A stretch of DNA of 64,000 bases from Rhizobiales bacterium IMCC20636 (GCA_016865015.1 CP018226.1:2573001-2637000); one strand, 5' to 3'. Shown: positions 20,509 to 30,097, counted from the stretch's first letter. Numbers and translations: made by a program. Notes: generated from the letters alone by a model not told the origin.

Positions 20509-21996
20509 TTATGTATCGTGTTTATTCTGACTTCGACGCGGCCAAAGCGGAAGCGCAATTGCAATGGCCGACGCAATGAACAGCCCAAGCGCAAGCGGGC
20601 TTTGGAAAAACGCAACAAAGCTACCATCAGTCAGGATCAACCCCTGCCGCATGGACACTTCAAGTTGCGGCCCCAGCACCAAGCCGATAACGACGGGAGC
20701 GAGCGGCACCCTGAAGAGCCGCAACGCGAACCCCGCAAGCCCTGCGCAAAGCATCACATACAAATCAAAAATGTTCCCGCGCACCCCGTAGGAACCCAGA
20801 ATCGACAAGAGCACCACTCCCATCATCATCAGCGACTCAGGCATCTTCAATACAAATGCGAAAGCGCGCGCCGATGCAAAAGCGAGCAGGAACATGACGA
20901 TATTTGCGGCAAACAGGGCAATGAAGCAGGCATATACGATCGACGGATTATCGGCCATCAACCGCACGCCCGGCGTAATGCCGTTGATCGTGAGCGCCGT
21001 CAGCATGACTGCAGTCACAGCATCGCCTGGAATGCCCAGCGCCAGCGCTGGAACAAGTGCGCTGCCTGTCACTGCATTATTCGCGCTTTCGGGTGCCAGC
21101 AGTCCGTCTGGCTCGCCAGTACCGAAAGCATCAGCATTGCGCGACGTTCGTTTCGCCTCAGCATAGGCTATGAAAGCTGCTGTGGCTGCGCCTGTGCCCG
21201 GAAGCGCGCCGACGGCAGAGCCGATAATCGAGCTTTTTGTCAAAACGCCCCACCTGCCCCGCATATCGGCCATCGATGGCAGTTTCATTCCTGCATAGCG
21301 AATAAGCCGTCCTGCTGCCTGTCCAGGTTCTGAAGCGCGAATGAAGACTTCCGATAAAGCGAACAGACCGACGACGACCGGAATCACATCAAAACCGGCA
21401 GAAATCGCGAAATTGTCGAACGTGTAACGCATGTCGCCGGTGATCGGGTCCGACCCAACGATCGATACGAACAAGCCCAGCACTCCGGCAAACAATCCTT
21501 TTGCCAGGCTGCCACGCGAGACGGAGGCAATGCAGGTCAGCGCAAGAATTATGAGCGCAAAGGTTTCCATGGGTCCGAAATTCAGGGCAAAGGCGGCCAA
21601 TTGTGGTGCAGCGAAGATCAGGACGAGACAGGAAAACAGACCACCGGACACACTGGCGAACGTTGCCCATCCAAGTGCTTTATCAGCCTCGCCGCGCACC
21701 GCCATCGGATAACCGTCAAGCACAGTTGCCGCTGCCTGCGGCGTGCCCGGTGTGTTGATGAGAATAGCGGAGATCGAACCGCCATAGACCGATCCGCAAT
21801 AGACCGAGAGCAACAGTGCGATGGATGGCACCTGGTCCATGCCATATGTAAACGGCAGACAGACAGTCACTGCAATCACAGAGCCCATTCCGGGCAATGC
21901 CCCGGCAATGATGCCGATCATGGTTCCCAATATCAGAGCGGCCAAAACGGCTGGAGTGGCGACCAGCGTCACCGCCACAAGAACATTATCAATCAT
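20509..21996 (-). CDS. Tripartite tricarboxylate transporter, large permease (TctA)
   Basis: Large membrane component of a solute-binding-protein-dependent secondary transporter of the TTT family. The 495-residue protein has about 12 helices. Both TctA signature repeats are visible: GIIAGALPGMGSVIAVTVCL (about residues 28-47) and LALGIPGDAVTAVML (about 325-340), plus NTPGTPQAAATVLDGYP at about 84-100. It is the last gene of the dehydratase-aldolase-tctC-tctB-tctA operon, so the substrate is probably the sugar acid that those enzymes degrade and not a tricarboxylate. Confidence 0.94.
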   Translation of the reverse strand: MIDNVLVAVTLVATPAVLAALILGTMIGIIAGALPGMGSVIAVTVCLPFTYGMDQVPSIALLLSVYCGSVYGGSISAILINTPGTPQAAATVLDGYPMAVRGEADKALGWATFASVSGGLFSCLVLIFAAPQLAAFALNFGPMETFALIILALTCIASVSRGSLAKGLFAGVLGLFVSIVGSDPITGDMRYTFDNFAISAGFDVIPVVVGLFALSEVFIRASEPGQAAGRLIRYAGMKLPSMADMRGRWGVLTKSSIIGSAVGALPGTGAATAAFIAYAEAKRTSRNADAFGTGEPDGLLAPESANNAVTGSALVPALALGIPGDAVTAVMLTALTINGITPGVRLMADNPSIVYACFIALFAANIVMFLLAFASARAFAFVLKMPESLMMMGVVLLSILGSYGVRGNIFDLYVMLCAGLAGFALRLFRVPLAPVVIGLVLGPQLEVSMRQGLILTDGSFVAFFQSPLALGLFIASAIAIALPLWPRRSQNKHDT

Positions 21997-22005
21997 CGCC
22001 CGATC

Positions 22006-22455
22006 CTACCAAATTCGCCCGCGTGGCAGAGGAATGCCAAGCGCACGGTCGAACAACCACCAGCCAAAGACACCACAAACCAATGCGATGACAGCAAGCC
22101 AGACCGGACGACGAAACCCTAAAAACCATCCTGACAGGAATGCCAGTGGTATTGAGACAACGAGGTATCCAAGTGGTTTCAATGCAACGACTGCCGCAGC
22201 CAACACGAATGTCAGCAAAGCCGGGTTCACCCAGTTTCGCTTCGGGGCATCTGCAGTCGCCATCCCTAAAGCTTCGACGAAAACAATAAGGCCGAATAAA
22301 ATCCAGAATCCGAGAAGCACCTGAGGAAAGAAAACCGGACTAAAGGCAGAGCCAATACCCATGCTGCCATAGCTGGGATCAAAGCTGTGCCAGAGCAGCG
22401 CCCCTCCACAAACTAGGATCGTCAGTGCGAAACCGATTTGGAAGGGGCGCGTCAT
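22006..22455 (-). CDS. Tripartite tricarboxylate transporter, small permease (TctB)
   Basis: Small membrane component of the TTT transporter. The 149-residue protein has four predicted helices. It begins with a helix FQIGFALTILVCGGALLW and shows the GIGSAFSPVFFPQVLLGFWI segment typical of TctB near residues 36-55. It lies 9 bp before tctA and 3 bp after tctC, so the three components are tightly coupled. TctB sequences are weakly conserved, and the call leans partly on position and topology. Confidence 0.88.
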   Translation of the reverse strand: MTRPFQIGFALTILVCGGALLWHSFDPSYGSMGIGSAFSPVFFPQVLLGFWILFGLIVFVEALGMATADAPKRNWVNPALLTFVLAAAVVALKPLGYLVVSIPLAFLSGWFLGFRRPVWLAVIALVCGVFGWWLFDRALGIPLPRGRIW

Positions 22456-22458
22456 ATC

Positions 22459-23406
22459 TTACTTCTTCAACCCGGCTTCTTCGAGAATTGTGCCGTTCTT
22501 TTCGAATTCCGATTCGACGAATTTGCCGAACGTAGCACTGTCCATATATTCGACATTTGTACCGGCCTTCGACGTCACATCAGTAAAGTTCGGACCTTCC
22601 GTGGCTTCACCACAGGCATCAGACAATTTTGCGATGACATCATCTGGTGTGCCTTTGGGAGCTACGATGCCAACCCAAATGGAGAAATTCAACGGGTAAC
22701 CGAGCTCTTTCATGGTTGGCACGTCAGGAAGGCTCTCAAGCCGCTCATCGGTGAAACTGGCCAACGCCTTGACGTCGAACCGTGACAGGACCAGCGGAGG
22801 ATCCGCGAAGAACTGGATGGTGCCGGAAGCCATTGATTTCATCGCATCAGCTGTTCCCTTGTCAGGCAGGTGTTTGGCTTCAACGCCCATACCCTTCATT
22901 GAAGCTGCCATCGCAAGGTGCGGGATCGTTCCGGGACCGGCCGAGCCGTATACGTATTTTCCAGGATTTGCTGCAAGTTCCGTTTTGACATCCTCAAGCG
23001 AATTGAAAGGACTGTCGCCACTGACCAGGAATAGCGTCGGGTTCTGAGTGATGTTGCAGACATAAGACCAGCTATCGGCGTCATAGGGCAGTTTCCTCAA
23101 ATGCGGCTGCGTCGTCAGAGGACCGATCGGGATGACGCCAATGGTATAGCCGTCAGGCTCTGCTGCAGCGGCCTCGGCAGTGCCGATGGTGCCAGCAGCA
23201 CCGGAGACATTCTTGACAACAATCTCGGCCCCGCCAAGAGCGCTGGAGAAATCCTGCTGAAATGCGCGGGCTACGGCATCCGTATTACCGCCTGCGCCAA
23301 ATGGCACGATCATCGTGATGGAACGCTCGGGATATTCGGCCTGTGCCGCGCCAATTGTTGCGGCAAGCGCGACCCCCGCCAACATTGCTTTTGTCAATCG
23401 TTTCAT
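22459..23406 (-). CDS. Tripartite tricarboxylate transporter, periplasmic binding protein (TctC/Bug)
   Basis: Periplasmic binding protein for the TTT system, 315 residues. A signal peptide (MKRLTKAMLAGVALAATIGA) is cleaved near AQA-EYPERSI. It shows Bug-family features: the PERSITMIVPFGAGGNTDAV start of the mature domain, the VVKNVSGAAGTIGTAEAA loop and the DVPTMKELGYPLNFSIWVGI stretch near the C-terminal domain. Its ligand is probably an aldonate, from context. It is the third gene of the operon, 29 bp after the aldolase gene. Confidence 0.93.
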   Translation of the reverse strand: MKRLTKAMLAGVALAATIGAAQAEYPERSITMIVPFGAGGNTDAVARAFQQDFSSALGGAEIVVKNVSGAAGTIGTAEAAAAEPDGYTIGVIPIGPLTTQPHLRKLPYDADSWSYVCNITQNPTLFLVSGDSPFNSLEDVKTELAANPGKYVYGSAGPGTIPHLAMAASMKGMGVEAKHLPDKGTADAMKSMASGTIQFFADPPLVLSRFDVKALASFTDERLESLPDVPTMKELGYPLNFSIWVGIVAPKGTPDDVIAKLSDACGEATEGPNFTDVTSKAGTNVEYMDSATFGKFVESEFEKNGTILEEAGLKK

Positions 23407-23435
23407 AGTTTTACTCTCCCTTTTTGATGATTCTT

Positions 23436-24200
23436 TTATTCGTTTCCACGCACGTCTTCGAGCGCAGCCTTTGCCGCTCTTGAAAGCAATGCGATGTCGT
23501 TGCCGACGGGAACAAAGTCGTATCCCATGGCCAGCAGATTTTTTGCCATTGCCGGGTTCGCCGCCAATCCTCCGATTTTTACCCCGATCGCCTTGGCACG
23601 ACGCACTGCGTCCTGCATGACTTCCATGACATCCTCACCAGTCGCCTGCCCCGGAAACCCCATGGCTGCCGACATGTCGCCTGGACCGATAAAGATCGCA
23701 TCAATCCCCTTGGTCTCTGCAATCACTTCAAGTTGCTTCATGGCCTGGGGTGTTTCTATCTGGGCGATCAGCATCACCTCGTCATTTGCTGTTTCCAGAT
23801 AGCTTGAATCGGTTCCAAACCGGCTGGCACGATGCATGAAGGCGAACCCCCGATGCCCCAATGGTGCATAGCGTGTCGCGTTCACCAGAGCTTGAGCCTG
23901 CTCACCGGTTTCCACCATCGGGATCATCAACGACTTCGCACCGCAATCCATCATCTGTTTGATTCCGGTCTCGCTCTGGTCAGCGAGGCGCAGAAGCGCC
24001 GGTGTACCGGTCGATGCTACTGCTTGCATGGAATGCAATGCACTCATCGGTGTCAGCGGCGAATGCTCTGCGTCAATCACAATAAAATCATATCCCGCCC
24101 AGGCCATCGCCTCGGCCACTAACGGGCTTGCAAACATGGTCCAGCCAGCAACCAGTGGGCCATCTGAGTTCATCATCATGTCTTTGAGAGGGTTAGACAT
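23436..24200 (-). CDS. HpcH/HpaI-family 2-keto-3-deoxy sugar-acid aldolase
   Basis: Class II (metal-dependent) pyruvate aldolase of the HpcH/HpaI/GarL type, 254 residues. Visible are GYDFIVIDAEHSPLT with the catalytic His (about residues 37-51), the metal-ligand glutamate in IAQIETPQA, the aspartate in FIGPGDMSAAMG, and GYDFVPVGNDIALL at the C-terminus. The likely reaction is cleavage of a 2-keto-3-deoxy-aldonate to pyruvate and an aldehyde (glycolaldehyde if the substrate is a pentonate). Its start overlaps the upstream dehydratase stop, which supports a two-step pathway. Substrate identity is inferred. Confidence 0.88.
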   Translation of the reverse strand: MSNPLKDMMMNSDGPLVAGWTMFASPLVAEAMAWAGYDFIVIDAEHSPLTPMSALHSMQAVASTGTPALLRLADQSETGIKQMMDCGAKSLMIPMVETGEQAQALVNATRYAPLGHRGFAFMHRASRFGTDSSYLETANDEVMLIAQIETPQAMKQLEVIAETKGIDAIFIGPGDMSAAMGFPGQATGEDVMEVMQDAVRRAKAIGVKIGGLAANPAMAKNLLAMGYDFVPVGNDIALLSRAAKAALEDVRGNE

Positions 24201-25915
24201 CAGTATATCTCCGGATCAGGGGTTGTAGTCTCGTCCGGTGCCAGGAAATCGAAGTCACAGCCTTCATGGGCCTGACCGACATGCTCGACGTAAAGCTTGG
24301 CCCAGCCGCGTGCTGGTGATGCTGGCGGACGCCAATCGGCTTGCCGCCGCGATAATTCCTGTGCATCAACTTTCAATTCAAGTGTTCCGGCATTGGCATC
24401 CAGCGCAATGCGATCACCTGTGCGAACCAGGGCAAGAGGTCCACAGACTGCGGACTCTGGTGAAACGTGCAAAATGCAGGTTCCATAGTGTGTCCCGCTC
24501 ATCCGTGCATCGGAAATGCGAACCATGTCGCGCACTCCTTCCTTGAGCAGCGCGTCGGGTATTGCGAGATTGCCCCATTCCGGCATGCCTGGCGCACCGA
24601 CGGGCCCACCACCGCGCAATACGAGAATATCGTCCTTGCCAATCTTCAACGCCGGATCGTTCAATCGCTCATTCATGTCGCGTGCACTGTCAAAAACGAC
24701 AGCACGACCTTCGTGAACCATCAATTCGGGGCTGGCGGAACTGGGCTTCATCACAGCACCTTCGGGCGCCAGATTACCGGTAAGGACTGAGAAAGCAGGC
24801 CGATCCGTTACTGGGCGATCCAAAGGTCGAATGATCGTGTCATTCCACACCATGGCGCCCTCAATCACATCACCCAGCGTCGACCCTGCGACAGTGCGGG
24901 CATCCAGTTTCAGCCAGTCAGAAAGTCGCGACATCAACCCGCGCAGCCCACCTGCATCATGAAAATCACCCATGAAATATTCCCCGGACGGGAAGATATC
25001 AGCCAGAACCGGGACACCCTGCCCCGCTCGCGCCATGTCAGCGAGCGTAAAATCGACACCGGCACGTCGCGCCATAGCGATCAGATGAACTGCTGCGTTG
25101 GTAGACCCGCCAAGTGCCATAAGCGCGACACACGCATTTTCGAAATGCGTCCGGGTGAGTAGCTCCCCAATTGAAATGCCATTGTCAGCCAATTGCACGG
25201 CGAGCGCTCCTGCGTCAGCAGCCATGCGCGGATGGTCGGCGTGCACTGCTGGAATTGAGCTTGCGCCTGGCAACGTCAATCCCATTGCCTCGACCAGTGA
25301 GGTCATGGTGGACGCAGTTCCCATGGTTTGACAGGTGCCAGCAGAGCGGGTCATGGCCGGTTCCAGATCCAACCAGTCCTGATCAGACAAATTGCCAGCT
25401 TTGCGTTCATCCCAATATTCGCGTGTGTGGGTTCCCGCACCAACTTTTCGACCGCGAAAACTACCCCCGACCATCGGGCCGGCAGGGACGAAGATAGACG
25501 GAATTCCAGCCGAGATTGCTCCCATGATCAAACCGGGTGTGGTCTTGTCACAACCACCCATCAAAACCGCTGCATCAATCGGATGAGCACGGAGCAATTC
25601 CTCAACCTCCATGGCGAGAAAATTGCGGTAAAGCATGGTGGTCGGCTTAACCATGACTTCGCCAAGCGAGAATGTCGGCAATTCAACCGGAAATCCTCCG
25701 GCCAGCATGACACCGCGTTTCACGTCCTCGGCCCGTTGCTTCAGGTGCTGGTGACAGGTTGCCAAGTCAGAATGCGTATTCAGCACTCCGATTACGGGGC
25801 GTCCCATGAAGTCTTCTCGGCGATACCCCATCTGCAATGCACGTTGCCGATGAGCAAATCCACGCATGGTATCAGCATCAAACCAATTGGCGCTTCGTCG
25901 GGTCCGCTCAGTCAC
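24200..25915 (-). CDS. IlvD/Edd-family sugar-acid dehydratase
   Basis: Iron-sulfur dehydratase that probably converts an aldonate (L-arabinonate or D-xylonate are the usual substrates of this clade) to its 2-keto-3-deoxy acid. The 571 residues match the length of aldonate dehydratases. Three candidate cluster cysteines are in LATCHQHL, MGGCDKTTPG and AGTCQTMGTASTM. It is less likely to be dihydroxy-acid dehydratase (IlvD proper) because it stands with an aldolase and a TTT transporter. The start is a GTG at 25915 with a weak ribosome site; the next ATG would remove residues before the conserved N-terminus. First gene of its operon. Confidence 0.88.
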   Translation of the reverse strand: MTERTRRSANWFDADTMRGFAHRQRALQMGYRREDFMGRPVIGVLNTHSDLATCHQHLKQRAEDVKRGVMLAGGFPVELPTFSLGEVMVKPTTMLYRNFLAMEVEELLRAHPIDAAVLMGGCDKTTPGLIMGAISAGIPSIFVPAGPMVGGSFRGRKVGAGTHTREYWDERKAGNLSDQDWLDLEPAMTRSAGTCQTMGTASTMTSLVEAMGLTLPGASSIPAVHADHPRMAADAGALAVQLADNGISIGELLTRTHFENACVALMALGGSTNAAVHLIAMARRAGVDFTLADMARAGQGVPVLADIFPSGEYFMGDFHDAGGLRGLMSRLSDWLKLDARTVAGSTLGDVIEGAMVWNDTIIRPLDRPVTDRPAFSVLTGNLAPEGAVMKPSSASPELMVHEGRAVVFDSARDMNERLNDPALKIGKDDILVLRGGGPVGAPGMPEWGNLAIPDALLKEGVRDMVRISDARMSGTHYGTCILHVSPESAVCGPLALVRTGDRIALDANAGTLELKVDAQELSRRQADWRPPASPARGWAKLYVEHVGQAHEGCDFDFLAPDETTTPDPEIY

Positions 25916-25983
25916 GAGCCAAAACCACTACTTGAATTGAGAGCGTGAATTGGGGCATAGTACCTCATAGGATGTAATGTATT

Positions 25984-26003
25984 AAATCTGATATATCAGA
26001 TTT
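25984..26003. promoter_or_regulatory. 20-bp palindromic operator for the GntR regulator
   Basis: AAATCTGATATATCAGATTT is a perfect palindrome in the 114-bp divergent region between the dehydratase operon and the GntR gene. It covers the -10 of the leftward promoter, so binding would block polymerase. The start codon of the GntR gene is 27 bp away, making autoregulation likely. The binding protein is inferred from adjacency. Confidence 0.75.
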
Positions 26004-26018
26004 TGATTTTACCATCAA
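25990..26018 (-). promoter_or_regulatory. Promoter of dehydratase-aldolase-tctCBA operon
   Basis: On the minus strand, TTGATG (26018-26013) and TATATC (25995-25990) are separated by exactly 17 bp, a good sigma-70 type match. The -10 lies inside the palindromic operator. The predicted transcription start is about 70 bp upstream of the GTG of the dehydratase gene. Confidence 0.6.
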
Positions 26019-26029
26019 GGGATCAAATC

Positions 26030-26707
26030 ATGAAACTCGCGCCTCTGAATCGTCCGGAGTCACTCACTGAAATGGCGTATCGGGAGTTGCGCGATGCGAT
26101 AATTGACGGTCGGCTAAAACTTGGTGACCAACTCTCGGAACAGCGACTTTCCCAGATGCTGGGCATAAGCAAGACACCGGTGCGCGAGGCGCTGCTAAAT
26201 CTCAAACGCGAAGGTCTGGTTGTTATTGATCCGCAAAAGGCGACATCAATTTTTCATATGGATGAATCTGAAATCGACCAAATCAAGACGTTTCGCCAGA
26301 TGCTTGAAATTTCAGCCGCCCGAATCGGATTTGAGAAAAACCGCACCGGGCTTTTCAGTCAGCTTGATAAAATTGTAACGCTGATGCGGGCCGAACTTGA
26401 AGGTCACGGCCGCGCGCCCTACCGCAAGCTGGATTCAGAGTTCCACAATGCTATCGTCGCATCCAGTGGCAATGACTACATGATTGCGGCCTATGGACAT
26501 ATCTCAGCGAAAATAGGCGCGTTGCGAACACGCGCGCAAGATACAGATGCTGTTGTCCAGAGTTCACTCAAGAGCCATGCTCAACTCGCGTCGCATGTTG
26601 ACAAAAACGAGCTTGAGGCATTTTGCAAACTGCTGGAGCAGCACATCGAGAATACGGGAAATGATTACCGCAAGTGGCTGGCCGCAAAGCTCGATACATC
26701 TGAATAG
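26030..26707 (+). CDS. GntR-family (FadR/FCD) transcriptional regulator
   Basis: DNA-binding regulator of 225 residues from the ATG at 26030, which has AAGGGA nearby; the open frame begins nine codons earlier. An N-terminal winged helix (YRELRDAIIDGRLKLGDQLS, then LGISKTPVREALLNLKREGL) is followed by an all-helical FCD ligand domain with metal-ligand-type positions in KLDSEFHNAIVASSGN and a late SLKSHAQLASHV. It is divergent from the sugar-acid operon and most likely represses it until an aldonate or keto-deoxy intermediate binds. Confidence 0.9.
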   Translation: MKLAPLNRPESLTEMAYRELRDAIIDGRLKLGDQLSEQRLSQMLGISKTPVREALLNLKREGLVVIDPQKATSIFHMDESEIDQIKTFRQMLEISAARIGFEKNRTGLFSQLDKIVTLMRAELEGHGRAPYRKLDSEFHNAIVASSGNDYMIAAYGHISAKIGALRTRAQDTDAVVQSSLKSHAQLASHVDKNELEAFCKLLEQHIENTGNDYRKWLAAKLDTSE

Positions 26708-26819
26708 GCCATCTCTGACGCCGGTCCACCAAAGACACGCTCTGCGCAATTGCGCCGACAATACAAACATCAAGATTCTCAACAGAAACTGAATGTTCCG
26801 CCATCCCAATTCAGACACA

Positions 26820-26867
26820 AAAAAACCGCCTGGCATATGAATGCGCCAAGGCGGTTTAATTTTTTTC
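26820..26867. terminator. Bidirectional terminator between GntR gene and hup
   Basis: The arms AAACCGCC (26823-26830) and GGCGGTTT (26850-26857), with inner TGGC/GCCA pairing, are flanked by an A-run on the left and AATTTTTTT on the right. It can therefore stop both the rightward GntR transcript and the leftward hup transcript; the hup stop is about 20 bp away. Confidence 0.85.
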
Positions 26868-26884
26868 GATTTTGAAACAAGAAA

Positions 26885-27160
26885 TTACTTGTTTACAGCA
26901 TCCTTCAGGCCCTTGCCGGCCTTGAACTTAGGTGATTTGGACGCTGGGATTTTGATTGTTTCGCCGGTGCGCGGGTTGCGGCCATCAGTGGCTGCACGGT
27001 GCGCTACGGAGAAATTACCAAAACCGATCAGACGCACTTCGTCACCACCGGACAGAGCGTCGCTAATGGCTTCAAATGTTGCTTCCACAGCAGTTCCGGC
27101 GTCAGCTTTTGTCTGGCCGGATTTTTCCGCAACGGCGGCAATAAGTTCGTTCTTGTTCAT
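26885..27160 (-). CDS. hup: DNA-binding protein HU
   Basis: Nucleoid-associated histone-like protein that bends and compacts DNA. The second of two tandem ATGs (27160) is best spaced from AAGGAG and yields 91 residues starting MNKNELIAAVAEKSG. The beta-arm carries the typical GRNPRTGETIKIPAS, and LIGFGNFSVAHRA precedes it. HU rather than IHF is favoured by the arm sequence and by its place just after lon, a common order in proteobacteria. It is transcribed separately from lon, whose terminator lies between them. Confidence 0.95.
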   Translation of the reverse strand: MNKNELIAAVAEKSGQTKADAGTAVEATFEAISDALSGGDEVRLIGFGNFSVAHRAATDGRNPRTGETIKIPASKSPKFKAGKGLKDAVNK

Positions 27161-27295
27161 CATGAACTCCTTTTTATGTCAGGAGCAGAGAGATCATTGA
27201 TTCTCCCATCGTCTCCGTGGGCCGAAAGTCTTCATTCTTGGCTTGAAAGGCAAGTGCAAAACGGCAGAAAACCGCGTTTTTCCGCTCAAAAATGC

Positions 27296-27326
27296 AAAAA
27301 ACCCGGTCAGCGAGGCTGACCGGGTT
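27296..27326 (-). terminator. Rho-independent terminator of lon
   Basis: Minus-strand stem AACCCGGTCAGC (27326-27315), three-base loop, GCTGACCGGGTT (27311-27300), followed by a T-rich tail. The 12-bp perfect stem begins about 40 bp after the lon stop codon. Confidence 0.9.
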
Positions 27327-27366
27327 GATGTCAAGGCTTAAACAAGCCTGAATTGTGGCAATTGGC

Positions 27367-29796
27367 TCAGTGTGCAACCATGCCGCTGCCTGCTTCCGAC
27401 TCGCTCGTAGCGGTCGCAGATGCTGTTTTATCGAACTCTTCCGATGACCATTCGATGGCAACCGGAGCTTCAACAAGCGCGTGTTTGAGCACTTCATCCA
27501 TATGAGACACAGGGATGATGGTCATTCCCTCGGTCACATTTTTGGGTATTTCAGTCAGATCCTTCGCGTTTTCTTCCGGGATCAGAACTGTCTTTATACC
27601 GCCACGCAATGCAGCAAGAAGTTTCTCTTTCAGCCCGCCAATTGGCAAGACACGGCCCCGAAGAGTCACCTCACCCGTCATGGCAATGTCCTTGCGCACA
27701 GGAATTCCTGTGATGATGGACACAATCGCGGTTGCCATGCCAATACCGGCAGATGGCCCGTCCTTGGGCGTTGCACCTTCCGGCACATGGACGTGGATAT
27801 CACGCTTGTCGAAAATCGGTGGTTTGACACCAAAATCGACCGCGCGTGACCGGATATAGGATGCTGCGGCTGAAATGGATTCTTTCATCACATCCCGCAG
27901 ATTTCCGGTAACCGTCATTTTGCCCTTGCCCGGCATCATCACGCCTTCAATGGTCAGCAATTCACCGCCCACTTCAGTCCACGCCAGTCCGGTTACAACG
28001 CCGACCTGATCTTCACCTTCTGCCTGACCAAACCGATATTTCGGAACGCCCAGGAACTCTTCCAGATTGTCGAGCGTGATCGTGATCTTCGTCTGACTTG
28101 AATCAGTCAACAAGCGTGTGACGGCTTTTCGAGCCAGCTTTGACAACTCACGTTCCAGACTACGAACACCGGCTTCCTTGGTATACAGACGCACCACATT
28201 GAGCAGAGCATCGTCGTGTATCTCAAATTCACCGTCGCGCAGACCATGGTTCTTGATGGCTTTGCTCAGCAGATGCCGTTTTGCAATCTCAAGCTTTTCA
28301 TCTTCCGTGTAACCGGCCAGACGGATGATCTCCATCCGGTCCATCAGCGGCCCTGGAATGTTCAAAGTGTTTGAGGTCGTGACGAACATCACATTGGACA
28401 GATCATAATCAACTTCCAGATAGTGATCTGCAAAGCTGTTATTTTGCTCCGGATCCAGAACTTCCAACAGCGCCGATGACGGATCACCACGGAAATCCAT
28501 GCCCATCTTGTCGATTTCATCAAGCAGGAAGAGCGGATTGGATTTCTTGGCCTTTTTCATCGACTGGATCACCTTGCCGGGCATGGACCCGATATAGGTC
28601 CGCCGGTGTCCACGAATCTCAGCTTCATCGCGCACGCCACCCAGGGACATGCGAACAAACTCACGCCCGGTTGATTTTGCAATGGATTTACCCAAAGACG
28701 TCTTGCCAACACCAGGAGGTCCCACAAGGCAAAGGATTGGACCTTTCAGCTTGTTGGAACGGCTCTGGACCGCAAGATACTCGATGATCCGCTCTTTGAC
28801 CTTCTCAAGCCCGAAATGATCCTTATCAAGCACATCCTGTGCCTTCTTCAGATCAATCTTGACCTTGGATTTCTTGCCCCACGGAATACCAATCAGCCAG
28901 TCGAGATAGTTGCGCACGACGGTCGCTTCAGCGGACATCGGGCTCATCTGACGCAGTTTTTTCATCTCCGCTTCAGCCTTTTCACGGGCTTCCTTGGAGA
29001 ACTTTGTCTTGGCGATCTTGGCTTCCAGTTCAGCAAGTTCATCCTTGCCATCTTCTGAATCACCCAATTCCTTCTGGATCGCCTTCATCTGCTCGTTCAG
29101 GTAATATTCACGCTGGGTCTTTTCCATCTGACGCTTGACGCGGGAGCGAATGCGCTTTTCCACCTGAAGAACCGAAACTTCGCTCTCCATCAGAGCCAGA
29201 ATTGCTTCGATGCGTTCCGAAACGGACACAACCCCGAGCAAAGACTGTTTTTCGGGAATCTTGATGACGAGATGAGACGCGATTGTATCAGCGAGCTTGG
29301 AGAAATCCTCGATGTTGGCAACAGCTGCCAAAACTTCGGGCGATATCTTCTTGTTCAGCTTCACATAGTTTTCAAACTCGGACACAACTGAGCGTGCCAA
29401 TGCTTCCACTTCAACCTCATCGCCGAATTCCTCTGGAATCATCTCGGCGTGAGCTTCGAAATAGTCATCACGGTCGGTAAACTGGGTCACCCGTGCGCGG
29501 CTCGCCCCTTCCACAAGAACCTTTACGGTTCCATCAGGCAGTTTCAGCAGCTGCAGTACGGTTGCAAGCGTCCCGACTTCATAGATGTCCTCGGGCTTTG
29601 GATCGCTGTCATTGGAGTCTTTTTGCGTGACAAGCATGATCTGCTTGTCATTCTTCATGACTTCTTCCAATGCGCTGATAGATTTTTCACGCCCGACAAA
29701 CAGCGGCACGATCATATGTGGAAATACCACAATATCTCTCAACGGCAGAACCGGATAGACGGCGTCATTAGAGTTGGTGCTGATTTCTGCACTCAT
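27367..29796 (-). CDS. lon: ATP-dependent protease La (Lon)
   Basis: Cytoplasmic AAA+ serine protease that degrades damaged and regulatory proteins. The ATG at 29796 has AAAAGGAAAAG before it and gives 809 residues, normal for Lon; the frame is open 32 codons further upstream. The order is an N-terminal substrate domain ([20 protein letters not shown]), Walker [10 protein letters not shown] (about residue 355), Walker [12 protein letters not shown], then the protease domain with the catalytic serine in [12 protein letters not shown] and the lysine in [15 protein letters not shown] sigma-32-like promoter lies about 180 bp upstream. Confidence 0.97.
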   Translation of the reverse strand: MSAEISTNSNDAVYPVLPLRDIVVFPHMIVPLFVGREKSISALEEVMKNDKQIMLVTQKDSNDSDPKPEDIYEVGTLATVLQLLKLPDGTVKVLVEGASRARVTQFTDRDDYFEAHAEMIPEEFGDEVEVEALARSVVSEFENYVKLNKKISPEVLAAVANIEDFSKLADTIASHLVIKIPEKQSLLGVVSVSERIEAILALMESEVSVLQVEKRIRSRVKRQMEKTQREYYLNEQMKAIQKELGDSEDGKDELAELEAKIAKTKFSKEAREKAEAEMKKLRQMSPMSAEATVVRNYLDWLIGIPWGKKSKVKIDLKKAQDVLDKDHFGLEKVKERIIEYLAVQSRSNKLKGPILCLVGPPGVGKTSLGKSIAKSTGREFVRMSLGGVRDEAEIRGHRRTYIGSMPGKVIQSMKKAKKSNPLFLLDEIDKMGMDFRGDPSSALLEVLDPEQNNSFADHYLEVDYDLSNVMFVTTSNTLNIPGPLMDRMEIIRLAGYTEDEKLEIAKRHLLSKAIKNHGLRDGEFEIHDDALLNVVRLYTKEAGVRSLERELSKLARKAVTRLLTDSSQTKITITLDNLEEFLGVPKYRFGQAEGEDQVGVVTGLAWTEVGGELLTIEGVMMPGKGKMTVTGNLRDVMKESISAAASYIRSRAVDFGVKPPIFDKRDIHVHVPEGATPKDGPSAGIGMATAIVSIITGIPVRKDIAMTGEVTLRGRVLPIGGLKEKLLAALRGGIKTVLIPEENAKDLTEIPKNVTEGMTIIPVSHMDEVLKHALVEAPVAIEWSSEEFDKTASATATSESEAGSGMVAH

Positions 29797-29976
29797 GATC
29801 TTTTCCTTTTTGTTAGCCTCAATTCCGATCCCCTCATGAGAGGCAGACAAGAACTGATCATACCGGCATCTGCTCGCTGCAACGAGCCCCATTTGGCTTG
29901 AATTGTCGCAGAACGCCTGGAACTTAATGCCGGCTCAGAATCGCGTTAGAAGAAAGATTAACACGAATTATTAAAG

Positions 29977-30005
29977 AAATGGCGCGCTTGCATGGCCAAT
30001 TCAAG
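29977..30005 (-). promoter_or_regulatory. Sigma-32 (RpoH)-like promoter for lon
   Basis: On the minus strand, CTTGAA (30005-30000) and CGCCATTT (29984-29977) are separated by 15 bp. This is the spacing and sequence expected of heat-shock promoters (CTTGAA...CCCCAT). Lon is a classic RpoH target. The distance to the ATG implies a leader of about 170 nt. Confidence 0.6.
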
Positions 30006-30065
30006 ATGCAGGTGTGTGTTATTCACTGATGTGTTGGATCAAAATGGACCGCCAAGGGCGTCAAG

Positions 30066-30097
30066 AAGCTCCATGTTGCATCCACAACATGGAGCTT
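30066..30097 (-). terminator. Strong hairpin after clpX, no U-tract
   Basis: AAGCTCCATGTTG and CAACATGGAGCTT form a perfect 13-bp stem with a 6-nt loop, 10 bp past the clpX stop. The leftward flank is CTTGACGCCC rather than a T-run, so it may be an mRNA 3'-end stabiliser or a rho-assisted end and not a classic intrinsic terminator. Confidence 0.55.
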
